A stretch of DNA of 64,000 nt. Origin: Clostridia bacterium. Its GTDB lineage: Bacteria > Bacillota > Clostridia > Oscillospirales > Acutalibacteraceae. The position numbers and the translations under genes were made by a program. The stretch is from contig JAQXOB010000001.1 in assembly GCA_029098305.1 (NCBI GenBank), positions 1-64,000 of the forward strand. The letters are read 5' to 3'. The notes beneath the pieces were generated by a model, which was not told where the DNA came from, made no database searches, and saw nothing but the letters and a program-made list of their open reading frames with translations. This document shows positions 7,003 to 15,589 of this stretch, in pieces; position 1 is the stretch's first letter; each line of letters begins with the position of its first letter.

Positions 7003-7794
7003 TTACCCATTTATCATCAAAATACAAGAAAAATTACATTCATCTACGCACCTTCCACATCCCGTGCATTTTTCAGGATCTATCTGTGCTTTAAAATCTA
7101 CAATTTCGATTGCGCCTTGTTCACACGCTTTTACACACTTTTTGCAAGCAATACATCCGGCGGTGCAGGCTTTTCTCGTATCGGCACCTTTATCGCAGCT
7201 GGAGCATAATACAACTGCACGCTTTTTAACCGGAACAATACTTATCAGGTGCTTAGGGCAAGCATTAGCACACTCGCCACATCCCATGCATATATTCTGA
7301 TCCACCACTGCAAGCGATGAACATATTTTAATCGCATTCTTTGAGCAAGCCGCCGCACAGTCTCCATAGCCAATGCATCCATATGAGCATGATGTAGCAC
7401 CATTATAAACCTGCATAGCAGAAGCACAGCTTTTTATTCCTGTATATTCTGTTTTTCTTTCGCTTGCTTCGTTATTGCCACGGCATAGCACAATAGCAAC
7501 CCTTTTATCTGCTTTTACAGCGTCTACGCCTAGTATTTTTGATAACTCCATAGCTACTTCATCACCACCGGGTGAACAAAGTCCTACTCGTGCATCACCG
7601 GTGGAGAGTGCCTTGGCATATCCACTGCAACCCGAATAACCGCACGCACCACAGTTTGCACCCGGCAAGGCTTCTTCAAGTTTTTTTGCCTTTTCATCCA
7701 CAGGCACTGCCATTACAATTGATGCAACCACAAGCATAGCAGCCACTACCAAGCCTATGACACCCACAAGCAATATAGCAGAAACTATATCCAT
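7003..7794 (-). CDS. rnfB: Rnf complex iron-sulfur subunit RnfB
   Basis: RnfB is the ferredoxin-accepting subunit of the Rnf complex, which moves electrons from ferredoxin to NAD and pumps Na+ or H+. The 263-aa protein begins with one membrane helix (about residues 4-28), then the four-Cys motif GANCGACGYSGC, and then several ferredoxin-type clusters, including ICMGCGECANACP, CIACKKCVKAC and CTGCGRCVDEC. The length is typical of clostridial RnfB. It is the last rnf gene, 24 bases after rnfA, with a GGGG Shine-Dalgarno before ATG 7794. All expected cysteine motifs are present, so it should be functional. Confidence 0.95.
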   Translation of the reverse strand: MDIVSAILLVGVIGLVVAAMLVVASIVMAVPVDEKAKKLEEALPGANCGACGYSGCSGYAKALSTGDARVGLCSPGGDEVAMELSKILGVDAVKADKRVAIVLCRGNNEASERKTEYTGIKSCASAMQVYNGATSCSYGCIGYGDCAAACSKNAIKICSSLAVVDQNICMGCGECANACPKHLISIVPVKKRAVVLCSSCDKGADTRKACTAGCIACKKCVKACEQGAIEIVDFKAQIDPEKCTGCGRCVDECNFSCILMING

Positions 7795-7818
7795 CTTATA
7801 TACCCCTTAATCATTTAT

Positions 7819-8415
7819 TTATGCTATACCGCTAAATCCCAAGAATGATACAGCCACAAGAGATGCCGCTATCAGCGTGATGGGCAACCCTTTGAGAGAC
7901 TCCGGAATATCGCTGTTTTCTATCCTACTGCGAACTCCTGAAAATATTACCATAGAAACCAAAAATCCCACACCTGCACCAAACGCATTTACCAATGCCT
8001 CTATATAACCATAACTTGCATCAGCTTGCTGTTTTTCTACTACAAGCAATGTTACACCAAGAACAGCACAGTTAGTTGTAATCAGTGGCAGATATATACC
8101 AAGTGAATTATACAATGACGGTATATATTTTTTGAGCACTATCTCGACCAACTGCACTAGACCTGCAATTATTAAAATATATACAAGAGTTTGCATATAT
8201 TCTAAGCCCTTAGGCAACAGCAAATAGAAGTAAACTGGCCATGTAACAGCAGTGGCAAGCACCATAACAAATATAACTGCACTGCTCATTCCTACTGCGG
8301 TATTCAACTTTTTAGATACTCCCAAAAACGGGCATATTCCCAAAAATTTATTTAGTGTATAGTTTTCGGTGAGTATCGCCGCAAGAAAAATACTCACTAG
8401 ATGAGAAGCTCTCAT
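7819..8415 (-). CDS. rnfA: Rnf complex membrane subunit RnfA
   Basis: RnfA is one of two homologous six-helix membrane subunits (RnfA/RnfE, related to NqrE/NqrD) that form the core holding a [2Fe-2S] cluster and the ion path. The 198-aa product shows the family pattern ENYTLNKFLGICPFLGVSKK, whose Cys supplies a cluster ligand, and TTNCAVLGVTLL in the second half with the matching Cys. Its ATG overlaps the rnfE stop (ATGA), indicating translational coupling. Order and length match other clostridial rnfCDGEAB operons. Confidence 0.95.
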   Translation of the reverse strand: MRASHLVSIFLAAILTENYTLNKFLGICPFLGVSKKLNTAVGMSSAVIFVMVLATAVTWPVYFYLLLPKGLEYMQTLVYILIIAGLVQLVEIVLKKYIPSLYNSLGIYLPLITTNCAVLGVTLLVVEKQQADASYGYIEALVNAFGAGVGFLVSMVIFSGVRSRIENSDIPESLKGLPITLIAASLVAVSFLGFSGIA

Positions 8416-9095
8416 TTGTCACACTCCTCTCTGCCATCACTCTTGCAGATACCATGCATAGGGCAACCCTCACAGCTAGAGGCGTTTTTAGCTGTTTTGC
8501 CATTATTAAGCTTATTAGCCAGTGCTATCAGCATACCAAACACAAAAAAGCCTCCCGGTGGCAACAGAAAAATAATAATCGGATCCATAAAGTTTTTGAG
8601 AATAGGCAATCCGAAGATTGTGCCTGCACCCAAAAGCTCTCGGATAGAGCCCATCAAGAGAAGTGTCGCTGTAAATCCAATACCCATACCAAGACCATCT
8701 GCCATAGATGCCAAAACCCTGTTTTTGCTTGCAAACATCTCAGCACGACCTAAAATAATACAATTAACTACTATAAGCGGTAGATATATACCCAAGGATT
8801 TGTCTATACCCGGTGCAAATGCTTTTACTAGCATCTGTACGATTGTCACAAATCCGGCTATAACTGTTATGTAGGCTGGTATCCTCACTTTATCCGGAAT
8901 CAGATTTCTAAGCAATGATATGGCTGCATTTGAACATACCAAAACCAGCGTAGCGGCTATACCCATGCCTATGGCATTTGATGCAGCTGTGGTGACAGCC
9001 AGTGTGGGACAAGTACCAAGCACCAAACATAACACAGGATTTTCTTTTATAATTCCCTTTGTGATTTCTTGAAGGAGATTCCTGCTCTTAGCCAT
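8412..9095 (-). CDS. rnfE: Rnf complex membrane subunit RnfE
   Basis: RnfE is the inverted-topology partner of RnfA in the membrane core of Rnf. The motifs ENPVLCLVLGTCPTLAVT and PLIVVNCIILGRAE carry the conserved cysteines for the shared [2Fe-2S] cluster. The C-terminus ends in a Cys-rich tail, SSCEGCPMHGICKSDGREEC, an extension not part of the core that may bind metal. The track's GTG 9107 lies inside rnfG; ATG 9095, four bases after the rnfG stop and preceded by GAAGGTG, gives the typical start MAKSRNLLQEITKGI. It is translationally coupled to rnfA downstream. Confidence 0.93.
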   Translation of the reverse strand: MAKSRNLLQEITKGIIKENPVLCLVLGTCPTLAVTTAASNAIGMGIAATLVLVCSNAAISLLRNLIPDKVRIPAYITVIAGFVTIVQMLVKAFAPGIDKSLGIYLPLIVVNCIILGRAEMFASKNRVLASMADGLGMGIGFTATLLLMGSIRELLGAGTIFGLPILKNFMDPIIIFLLPPGGFFVFGMLIALANKLNNGKTAKNASSCEGCPMHGICKSDGREECDK

Positions 9096-9099
9096 ATTT

Positions 9100-9660
9100 T
9101 TAATCACCTTCCCTACTCATTGTTTCAAACTCTGATATGGCAATGTTTACAGCTGATGTTACAGCTTTTGATGTTATGGTAGCACCTGTAATAGCATCAA
9201 TGTTTCCATTTTCTGATGGTGCGCCTTTCACAACACTTAGTTCTCCATTTTCGGGTATTTTTTGCTCATATCTGTGTATAAATTCTTCATTTGTACAGTT
9301 GGCACCTAGACCCGGAGTTTCGCTATGTGATAATATTCTGATTCCTTTGATCTGGCCATCAGGCGCAATGCCTGTCATTACTGATACATCACCGCCATAG
9401 CCCTTAGCCACTGTTTCAAACACATATCCTATGATATCTCCGGAATCATTCAGAGCAACATAATAACTATCTTGGCTTTCAAAGGATTTGGCTTCTGCGA
9501 AAATTTCATATCGCATAGCGTTTGAATTTTCCGCTTCATTCTGTTCTATACGGCTCTTTGTTACTGCGTTTGTAACAGCAAGCAATGCACTGACCACGCA
9601 GCAAATCACAACAAGCGACAAAACAGGAAATAATACATTTTTTACATTTAACTTCTTCAT
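9100..9660 (-). CDS. rnfG: Rnf complex FMN-binding subunit RnfG
   Basis: RnfG carries a covalently bound FMN on the outer face of the membrane and relays electrons within the Rnf complex. The 186-aa protein has a single N-terminal helix (LFPVLSLVVICCVVSALLAV) and an extracytoplasmic FMN-binding domain. The flavinylation motif TGATITSKAV is near the C-terminus; the second Thr in this S/TGAxT pattern carries the phosphoester-linked FMN. SHSETPGLGANC is another family signature. Its start overlaps the rnfD stop as ATGA. The flavin transferase ApbE, needed to attach FMN, is not in the window. Confidence 0.94.
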   Translation of the reverse strand: MKKLNVKNVLFPVLSLVVICCVVSALLAVTNAVTKSRIEQNEAENSNAMRYEIFAEAKSFESQDSYYVALNDSGDIIGYVFETVAKGYGGDVSVMTGIAPDGQIKGIRILSHSETPGLGANCTNEEFIHRYEQKIPENGELSVVKGAPSENGNIDAITGATITSKAVTSAVNIAISEFETMSREGD

Positions 9661-10601
9661 TTTGACGCCTCCTTTTTTGTTCTAACGAACCCAAAAGGTT
9701 TTGTCATGGTGAGGTTTTCTATGTGTGATACTAATATATTCATAAGTATTATTGCAAAGGATACTCCCTCCGGCAATGAACCAAACTGCCTTATCACCAC
9801 AGTGATGATTCCACAGCCTAATGCAAAAACGAGCTTACCGAGTGGATTTATAGGCGATGTGGCATAGTCTGTCGCCATAAAGAAAGCGCCAAGCATGAGT
9901 CCTCCGCTCATAATCTGATAGATAGGAGCTTGACCAAGAACAAGAGAAAATATAGCCACGGTAGAGATATATGTAAGCGGGATTACAGGCGAAATCACCC
10001 TTCGGGCTATCAGATATATACCACCTAATAACAATGCTGCTACACAGGTCTCTCCCAGACATCCTCCCCTAATTCCCATAAACATATTAAAATAATCTAA
10101 CTTAGCATCAGCCATTGCAAGCGGTGTGGCAGAAGAAACAGAATCTATGTTTCCGTTCAGATATGCAAACGGTTCTGTCCACGTGGTCATTTTTGATGGA
10201 AATGACGACAAAAGTATAATTCTGGCTGTGAGGGCTGGATTTACAAAATTTTGCCCTATACCGCCAAACATCTGTTTAACCACAATAATAGCAACCATAC
10301 TTCCAAACATTACTATAAGCGGATTGATGCTCACCGGAAGATTCATAGCAAGTAAAACACCAGTGACAATAGCACTTAAATCGCTTATTGTAGATGTTCT
10401 TTTCATTATCTTTCTGCTAAAATACTCACAAATCACACAGCTACCACAGCTTACAGCATATATTATCAATGCCCTTGGTCCAAATATCAGGCATGATGCT
10501 ATCACAGCTGGCATCAGCGCAAATATAACATCCAGCATTATTCTTTGAGTTGTAATACCGCTTTTAAAATGCGGTGACGGCGAAACTCTTAATTTACTCA
10601 T
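9657..10601 (-). CDS. rnfD: Rnf complex FMN-binding membrane subunit RnfD
   Basis: RnfD is the large membrane subunit with a second covalent FMN. The 314-aa protein has about ten hydrophobic segments; early motifs SPSPHFKSGITTQRIML and GIGQNFVNPALTARI are family signatures. The flavinylation site reads DSVSSATPLA, with Ser in place of the usual Gly of SGAT but the acceptor Thr retained. FFMATDYATSPINPLGK near the end is also conserved. It starts 44 bases after the rnfC stop with only a weak Shine-Dalgarno, and its stop is coupled to rnfG. The context leaves no doubt about function. Confidence 0.94.
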   Translation of the reverse strand: MSKLRVSPSPHFKSGITTQRIMLDVIFALMPAVIASCLIFGPRALIIYAVSCGSCVICEYFSRKIMKRTSTISDLSAIVTGVLLAMNLPVSINPLIVMFGSMVAIIVVKQMFGGIGQNFVNPALTARIILLSSFPSKMTTWTEPFAYLNGNIDSVSSATPLAMADAKLDYFNMFMGIRGGCLGETCVAALLLGGIYLIARRVISPVIPLTYISTVAIFSLVLGQAPIYQIMSGGLMLGAFFMATDYATSPINPLGKLVFALGCGIITVVIRQFGSLPEGVSFAIILMNILVSHIENLTMTKPFGFVRTKKEASK

Positions 10602-10645
10602 ACACTCTACTACCCTAACCTTATGTTTTTATAAAAGGCTATACC

Positions 10646-11986
10646 CTATTTGTTAGCTCTTATCATTTGTTTAGCTTCTCTCATCATCTGCACAAGGTGC
10701 TTTCCTGCAGGGCAACTATATGCACAGCATCCGCACTCCATACAGGTCATAACACCTAGTTTTTCCAGACGATTTATATCTTTTTGTTTCATATATGTAT
10801 TAATTATCGGCGGAGTAAGCTTCATAGGACAGCTTGAGGCACATTTTCCACATCTTATGCAGTCTGTTTCTCGCATAAGGTTTGACTCTTCCTCATCGAA
10901 GAGCAACACTGCATTTGTATTCTTCTTAATTACCTCGCTATCACTACTAACTGTTGTACCCATCATAGGGCCACCGAGGATAATTTTCTTTGCGTCGCTT
11001 TTTAGTCCACCGCAAAATTCTACAATATCTTTTATTGATGTGCCTATTGGTGCAATAACATTTTTAGGCTCTTTTACTGCCGAGCCATCCACAGTAATTC
11101 TCTTTGACACAAGTGGCATACCGTTTTTCATATATCTTGATATAAAAGAAACACTGGTGATGTTCATAACAATACATCCCACATCAACAGGAAGTCCTCC
11201 TGTCGGTATCACTCTATTTGTACAGGCTTTCACGAGCACCTTTTCTGCTCCATAAGGGTAGCTTGCCTTAAGCGGAAGCACTCTCACCATATCATCAGGA
11301 TCATATTTGGGGTTATCGGCTATCTGTTTTAACACATCTATAGCATCAGGTTTATTATCCTCAACACCAATTATAACGCGTTTGATACCGATTATATCTT
11401 TAAAAGCATATATTCCGCTAAATACATCCCAAGAATTTTCGATAGCCTCTCTGTGATCTGCGGTAATATATGGCTCACATTCTGCACAATTAATTATCAG
11501 AGTGTCAACCGACTTTCCCTCAGGTACATTGAGCTTGACATGAGCCGGAAATCCTGCACCACCTAATCCAACCAATCCACTTGCTCTCACTGCCTCTGTA
11601 AGCTCTTTCAGATTGTCAACCTTGTGAGGTTTGATGCCATCTATCGGAGTCATAAGGCCATCAGACTTTATTACAATAACGTCGCTTTCTCTTCCTGAAT
11701 AATCTTTTCGTTTGTTTATTTTTTCTACTACGCCGGATACGCTTGAATGTATAGGCACACTCAAAAATTTGTCACTATCGCCTATTATCTGACCTACGTA
11801 TACACTGTCGCCTACTTTTACGGTTGGTATACAGTCATCACCAATATTTTGGTTCATTGAGATTTCTACACGTTCGGGCGGTGGCATAATGACAGACTCG
11901 ATACCGGCAGTGTTTTTGCAATGTGTTACCTTTACACCACCATGAGTTCCATATGGTCTTTTAGGAAATAATAATTCACTTCTCAC
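10646..11986 (-). CDS. rnfC: Rnf complex NADH-binding subunit RnfC
   Basis: RnfC is the peripheral subunit where NAD is reduced; it resembles the 51-kDa NuoF subunit. The 446-aa protein has the FMN/NAD loop GLVGLGGAGFPAHVKL, the acidic NCAECEPYITADHR segment, a SLBB-like region, and two C-terminal [4Fe-4S] motifs CIRCGKCASSCP and CMECGCCAYSCP. The start is GTG 11986 with AGGAGGAG upstream, a good fit. It is the first gene of the operon, behind a promoter at 12017-12045. No missing residues were seen. Confidence 0.95.
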   Translation of the reverse strand: MRSELLFPKRPYGTHGGVKVTHCKNTAGIESVIMPPPERVEISMNQNIGDDCIPTVKVGDSVYVGQIIGDSDKFLSVPIHSSVSGVVEKINKRKDYSGRESDVIVIKSDGLMTPIDGIKPHKVDNLKELTEAVRASGLVGLGGAGFPAHVKLNVPEGKSVDTLIINCAECEPYITADHREAIENSWDVFSGIYAFKDIIGIKRVIIGVEDNKPDAIDVLKQIADNPKYDPDDMVRVLPLKASYPYGAEKVLVKACTNRVIPTGGLPVDVGCIVMNITSVSFISRYMKNGMPLVSKRITVDGSAVKEPKNVIAPIGTSIKDIVEFCGGLKSDAKKIILGGPMMGTTVSSDSEVIKKNTNAVLLFDEEESNLMRETDCIRCGKCASSCPMKLTPPIINTYMKQKDINRLEKLGVMTCMECGCCAYSCPAGKHLVQMMREAKQMIRANK

Positions 11987-12016
11987 AAACTACTCCTCCT
12001 AAGTATATTCATTTAT

Positions 12017-12045
12017 ATTTTATCATAAACATAATCAACATTCAA
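12017..12045 (-). promoter_or_regulatory. Promoter of the rnfCDGEAB operon
   Basis: On the minus strand TTGAAT and TAAAAT are separated by 17 bases, leaving a short leader before the rnfC Shine-Dalgarno. Confidence 0.6.
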
Positions 12046-12096
12046 CTACATTTTATGGCTTTATTTGCTAAAATATGATGACTGATTTTATAAATG

Positions 12097-12125
12097 TAGA
12101 CTTCTTTCTATCGTTATGATATAAT
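12097..12125 (+). promoter_or_regulatory. Promoter of the cation:proton antiporter gene
   Basis: TAGACT (-35, four of six consensus bases) and a perfect TATAAT are separated by 17 bases. The leader would be about 115 bases long. Confidence 0.5.
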
Positions 12126-12246
12126 ATGCGACGACGAATAGAGCTAAACCATGTGGATTCTTATGAGAGCATAATATATACCCTCACATCATATCTGGAT
12201 GATTAACTCCTGTAATCAAAATTATATTGAAAGAGGGCGTATTTTT

Positions 12247-13533
12247 ATGACCCAGACAGCAAGTATTTTTCTTAGCCTGTCAATTGCCTTGCTTGCAGGA
12301 TTACTTTTGTCAAGACTTGCAAAAAAGGTTCAACTTCCTGCGGTTACCGCATATTTAGTTTCCGGTGTGTTGATCGGTCCGTTTGTTCTCGGAAAATTAG
12401 GTATTCCGGGTATTGGAATCTCTGCAGATCAGATTGAAGGTTTTGGTATAATCTCAGATTTAGCATTAGGATTCATCGCATTTGCAATGGGAAATGAATT
12501 TCGCTTGTCACAACTTAAAAAAATAGGCAAACAAGCGACTTTCATTGGTATTTTTCAAGCATTGTTTACCACAGTTGTGGTTGATGCGGTGCTTATAGCA
12601 CTGCATCTTGCTATACCCGACAAGCTTCCTCTTGAGGCTGCAATCGTGCTTGGATCGGTTGCCACAGCAACAGCACCCGCCGCTACGCTGATGGTAGTAA
12701 AGCAATATAAGGCCAAAGGCCCTGTTACAGACATTCTTCTTCCGGTCGTTGCTATTGATGATGCCGTTGGTCTTGTAGTTTTTGCCATTTCTTTTGGTAT
12801 TGCACGATCACTTAGTTCAAGATCCGTCAATATATTGTCGGTTATTCTTGAACCTTTGCTTGAGGTAGTGCTTTCTTTGCTACTCGGATTTATTATGGGA
12901 TTATTGTTCACGTTGTGCGAACGATATTTCCATTCCCGTTCGAAACGTATGACTGTTTCAGTAACATTCGTTATGATGACAGTTGCGATTTCTTGTCTTG
13001 AATTTAAAATTGGAACGATCCATATTGCTTTTTCTTCGCTTCTTGCTTGCATGATGCTTGGCACAGTGTTCTGTAATATCTGCGATGTTTCGGAGGAACT
13101 TATGGAACGTGCAGATAGGTGGACAACGCCCGTTCTTATTCTGTTCTTCGTTATAAGCGGTGCAGAACTTGAACTTTCCATTTTTACGGATATCATAGTC
13201 GTATTGATCGGCATCATTTATATTGCTTCTCGTTCACTCGGTAAATATTTTGGAGCGGGCATTAGCGCAAAAATGACAAAATGCGACCCAAACATTATAA
13301 AATACCTTGGCATCACCCTATTACCTCAAGCCGGCGTTGCACTTGGTATGGCAATTAAGGCGATGGAACTTGGATCTGATGGTGCAATCGTTAGAAACAT
13401 CACATTATTTGCTGTACTTATTTACGAAATTATTGGTCCTTTCCTTACTAAAATTTCTCTTACAAAAGCCGGAGATATTAATACAGAAGGACGTAAAAGC
13501 GCCAGAGAAAAACATCTTGCGAAAAAGAAATAA
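12247..13533 (+). CDS. CPA2-family cation:proton antiporter
   Basis: A 428-aa membrane protein of the monovalent cation:proton antiporter 2 family (Kef/NapA type), exchanging Na+ or K+ for H+. It has about twelve helices. The segments PAVTAYLVSGVLIGPFVLG and LALGFIAFAMGNEF are family signatures, and PVVAIDDAVGLVVFAI contains the paired Asp residues (DD) expected in the ion-binding core of electrogenic CPA2 antiporters. There is no C-terminal TrkA/RCK domain, only a lysine-rich tail. The track's start at 12199 has no Shine-Dalgarno; ATG 12247 with AAGAGGG upstream gives the natural N-terminus MTQTASIFLSLSIALLAGLLL. It is a single gene with its own promoter and terminator. Confidence 0.87.
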   Translation: MTQTASIFLSLSIALLAGLLLSRLAKKVQLPAVTAYLVSGVLIGPFVLGKLGIPGIGISADQIEGFGIISDLALGFIAFAMGNEFRLSQLKKIGKQATFIGIFQALFTTVVVDAVLIALHLAIPDKLPLEAAIVLGSVATATAPAATLMVVKQYKAKGPVTDILLPVVAIDDAVGLVVFAISFGIARSLSSRSVNILSVILEPLLEVVLSLLLGFIMGLLFTLCERYFHSRSKRMTVSVTFVMMTVAISCLEFKIGTIHIAFSSLLACMMLGTVFCNICDVSEELMERADRWTTPVLILFFVISGAELELSIFTDIIVVLIGIIYIASRSLGKYFGAGISAKMTKCDPNIIKYLGITLLPQAGVALGMAIKAMELGSDGAIVRNITLFAVLIYEIIGPFLTKISLTKAGDINTEGRKSAREKHLAKKK

Positions 13534-13601
13534 CTATTTTTTTGAGCTTCTTTCATAACTAAACTTTAGAAACATAAATAATACGAATGAAATAGCTAAA
13601 T

Positions 13602-13648
13602 AAAAACGCTGTAGTAAATCCAAAAACCGATTTACTACAGCGTTTTTT
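13602..13648. terminator. Intrinsic terminator of the antiporter gene
   Basis: AAAAACGCTGTAGTAAATC pairs perfectly with GATTTACTACAGCGTTTTT, an unusually long 19-bp stem, with a T-tract on both strands. Confidence 0.93.
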
Positions 13649-13701
13649 ATACTAGCAAAGATAATTACATGGCTTTCAATAACTACACCACATATTGCAA
13701 A

Positions 13702-13746
13702 AGAACTGTCCTTTAGAGTGCAACTCTTAAAGACAGTTCTCTTTTT
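13702..13746. terminator. Intrinsic terminator after the 56-aa peptide gene
   Basis: AGAACTGTCCTTTAGAG pairs with CTCTTAAAGACAGTTCT (mostly matched), followed by CTTTTTAG on the plus strand and CTTTTGC on the minus strand. It ends ten bases from the stop of the minus-strand peptide gene. Confidence 0.75.
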
Positions 13747-13756
13747 AGTAAAATCA

Positions 13757-13927
13757 TTATTGGTAAAAATCCATAAATGAAACCGGGTTATCGGAGTTGT
13801 TTTGAGCAGGAATCGGAGCATCTCCTTCACTACCATCATTACCGCCGCCCATATCTTCAGAAGCAGTCATAACATCTATTTTTAATAGTAATTCTTCTGT
13901 TATAACCGGTGAGATATACTTTTTCAT
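13757..13927 (-). CDS. Small acidic peptide of unknown function
   Basis: A 56-aa peptide starting at ATG 13927, with GGAGGAC about eight bases upstream; the track's 13984 start has no ribosome site. The N-terminal half (MKKYISPVITEELLLKIDVM) resembles a leader helix. The C-terminal half is Gly/Asp/Asn/Pro-rich (EDMGGGNDGSEGDAPIP) and ends in MDFYQ. There is no membrane segment or signal peptide. The form, a helical leader and a flexible acidic tail, resembles peptide precursors, but no modifying enzyme or exporter is adjacent, and it could simply be a small regulatory protein. A dedicated terminator supports it as a real transcript. Confidence 0.55.
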   Translation of the reverse strand: MKKYISPVITEELLLKIDVMTASEDMGGGNDGSEGDAPIPAQNNSDNPVSFMDFYQ

Positions 13928-14097
13928 ATTTTTGTCCTCCATTCTGTTAAAATAATTTAATAAGCCTGGAATACTCCATTTCACTTGAAAACATCTCCAA
14001 GCACGTTGATTTTTATTATAAAGATTGATATAGCAAAAAGATTAGTATATATCTATCTGCTTATTTTCCTCTTTAAATACTTATGATATAGTTGAAC

Positions 14098-15570
14098 TTA
14101 CATATGGAATGTAAAATCTTCATTACCAAATGTAATAACATCACCGTTTTTTATTTTACACTCCATCTGCGGAGTAAGAATCATTCCATTAATATAAGTG
14201 TGGTTTGTTGAATTCATATCAACCACAAAGTATTCACCGTTTTTGCAGATGATATTAGCATGGCTTCTGCTGACAGCATTATTATCAGAAATGCAGTAAT
14301 CCACAAAGCTTCTCTCTTTTCCAACCTTAAAGAGTTCCTTTGAAAGCAATATCTTTTCATTATTCTTTTTGCGAATGAGATATGAAACCTGCGGTGTGGA
14401 AGGTGTGTTGACACCTAAGACTGTTGTTTCGCCTGCAGTTGCTCCGCCTAAAACTGTTGTTTCACCAAAGTTCATTTTAGGTGCATTTGATGCTGGAGTA
14501 TTGACAGGAGTAGCAACAGGGATATCAGGCATTTTTACCTGAGTAGAAGATGCCGGTACACCTGTACCTGGAATATTGAAGCCTAGATTCGGATTATTAA
14601 CTGTGTTTGAATTCTTGATGTCTGCCTTAGGAGTATCTTTAACCTCGTTTTTGTCTTTCTTTTTACCAAATAACGAGAAGCCTTTCTTTTCTTTATGCTC
14701 CGCTTTGTTATCCTTTTTATCTTTTTTATCATTTTTGTTTTTCTTAGGATCTTGTTTGGAAGAATCAGCGTTAACACCCGGCACTGCAAATCCGGCAGGC
14801 TTATTTTTATCATTTACCTTTTCTACTTTTTTGTCACCTACAGGCTGTTGCACCGGTGGCTGAGTATTTACAGTATTTGGAACATCATAGATATTCTTAG
14901 GCATCTGGTCTGGTGTGAGGGTTTGCTTCACAACAGTGTTCTGTGGCATCTGCTGTTGTTGAGGCTGTGCAGGTTGCTGCGGTTTACTTGTTTCTTCGTT
15001 CTTTACAGACTTAGGTCCATTGAGCAGTTCATCTATAAATTCAGAGAAACCTTCTATTGAAACAGTTTGATTAGCATTAAGATAAGTAATTAACTTAACT
15101 ACATAATCTGTGTTCTCTGATTGGTCAAACTGTGTGCTAAACACAATATTTTTGAAAAACGGAGCTACCTCTACTCTATGCTCTGCCATTTCCATAAGAG
15201 GCATACACAGCAGGTGAGCTTCACTTGTGCTTACATCAACATAAATATACTCAGGATCTAATAGGAAAGATGATGAATCAATCATATACTCTGTCGATTC
15301 CATAATTGCTTTGAGAACACTTGAAAATACTGTGAGTAGTCTTTTCTTATTAACAATACCGTTGAAGAACTGACTTAAGGATATTTTTGAAGAAATGTTG
15401 TATTTAAAATACTTGTTATTATCAACTTGTGAAAAAATTATTGGCATAACATTGCTAATCTTATTATTTACAACCATGCCCAAGCTAAGTGTATCAATTT
15501 CTTCTCCATCTTGAAGCTCATACACAAGATAAGTGCTTGTGCCATTAGATTCCACATTTAATCTGTTCAT
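14098..15570 (-). CDS. DUF6382 and FHA domain protein
   Basis: A 490-aa cytoplasmic protein. Residues 1 to about 190 match what I know as DUF6382 (LSLGMVVNNKISNVMPIIFSQ, LLDPEYIYVDVSTSEAHLLCMP). Then comes a long Pro/Gln/Lys-rich disordered linker, including KKNKNDKKDKKDNKAEHKEKK. The last 95 residues are a forkhead-associated (FHA) domain, which binds phosphothreonine peptides: VGKERSFVDYCI, the key SRSHANII, and NSTNHTYING. ATG 15570 with GGAGGC upstream is preferred over 15597. It is the last gene of the Tad locus, 19 bases after the WG-repeat gene. A Ser/Thr kinase partner is not in the window; a phosphorylation-dependent role in the pilus is only an inference. Confidence 0.82.
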   Translation of the reverse strand: MNRLNVESNGTSTYLVYELQDGEEIDTLSLGMVVNNKISNVMPIIFSQVDNNKYFKYNISSKISLSQFFNGIVNKKRLLTVFSSVLKAIMESTEYMIDSSSFLLDPEYIYVDVSTSEAHLLCMPLMEMAEHRVEVAPFFKNIVFSTQFDQSENTDYVVKLITYLNANQTVSIEGFSEFIDELLNGPKSVKNEETSKPQQPAQPQQQQMPQNTVVKQTLTPDQMPKNIYDVPNTVNTQPPVQQPVGDKKVEKVNDKNKPAGFAVPGVNADSSKQDPKKNKNDKKDKKDNKAEHKEKKGFSLFGKKKDKNEVKDTPKADIKNSNTVNNPNLGFNIPGTGVPASSTQVKMPDIPVATPVNTPASNAPKMNFGETTVLGGATAGETTVLGVNTPSTPQVSYLIRKKNNEKILLSKELFKVGKERSFVDYCISDNNAVSRSHANIICKNGEYFVVDMNSTNHTYINGMILTPQMECKIKNGDVITFGNEDFTFHM

Positions 15571-15589
15571 ATAAATGCCTCCGTTAATT

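Noticed and set aside
13534-13839. 101-aa minus-strand ORF
   Set aside because: It runs through two strong terminators and the end of the 56-aa peptide gene; no ribosome site.
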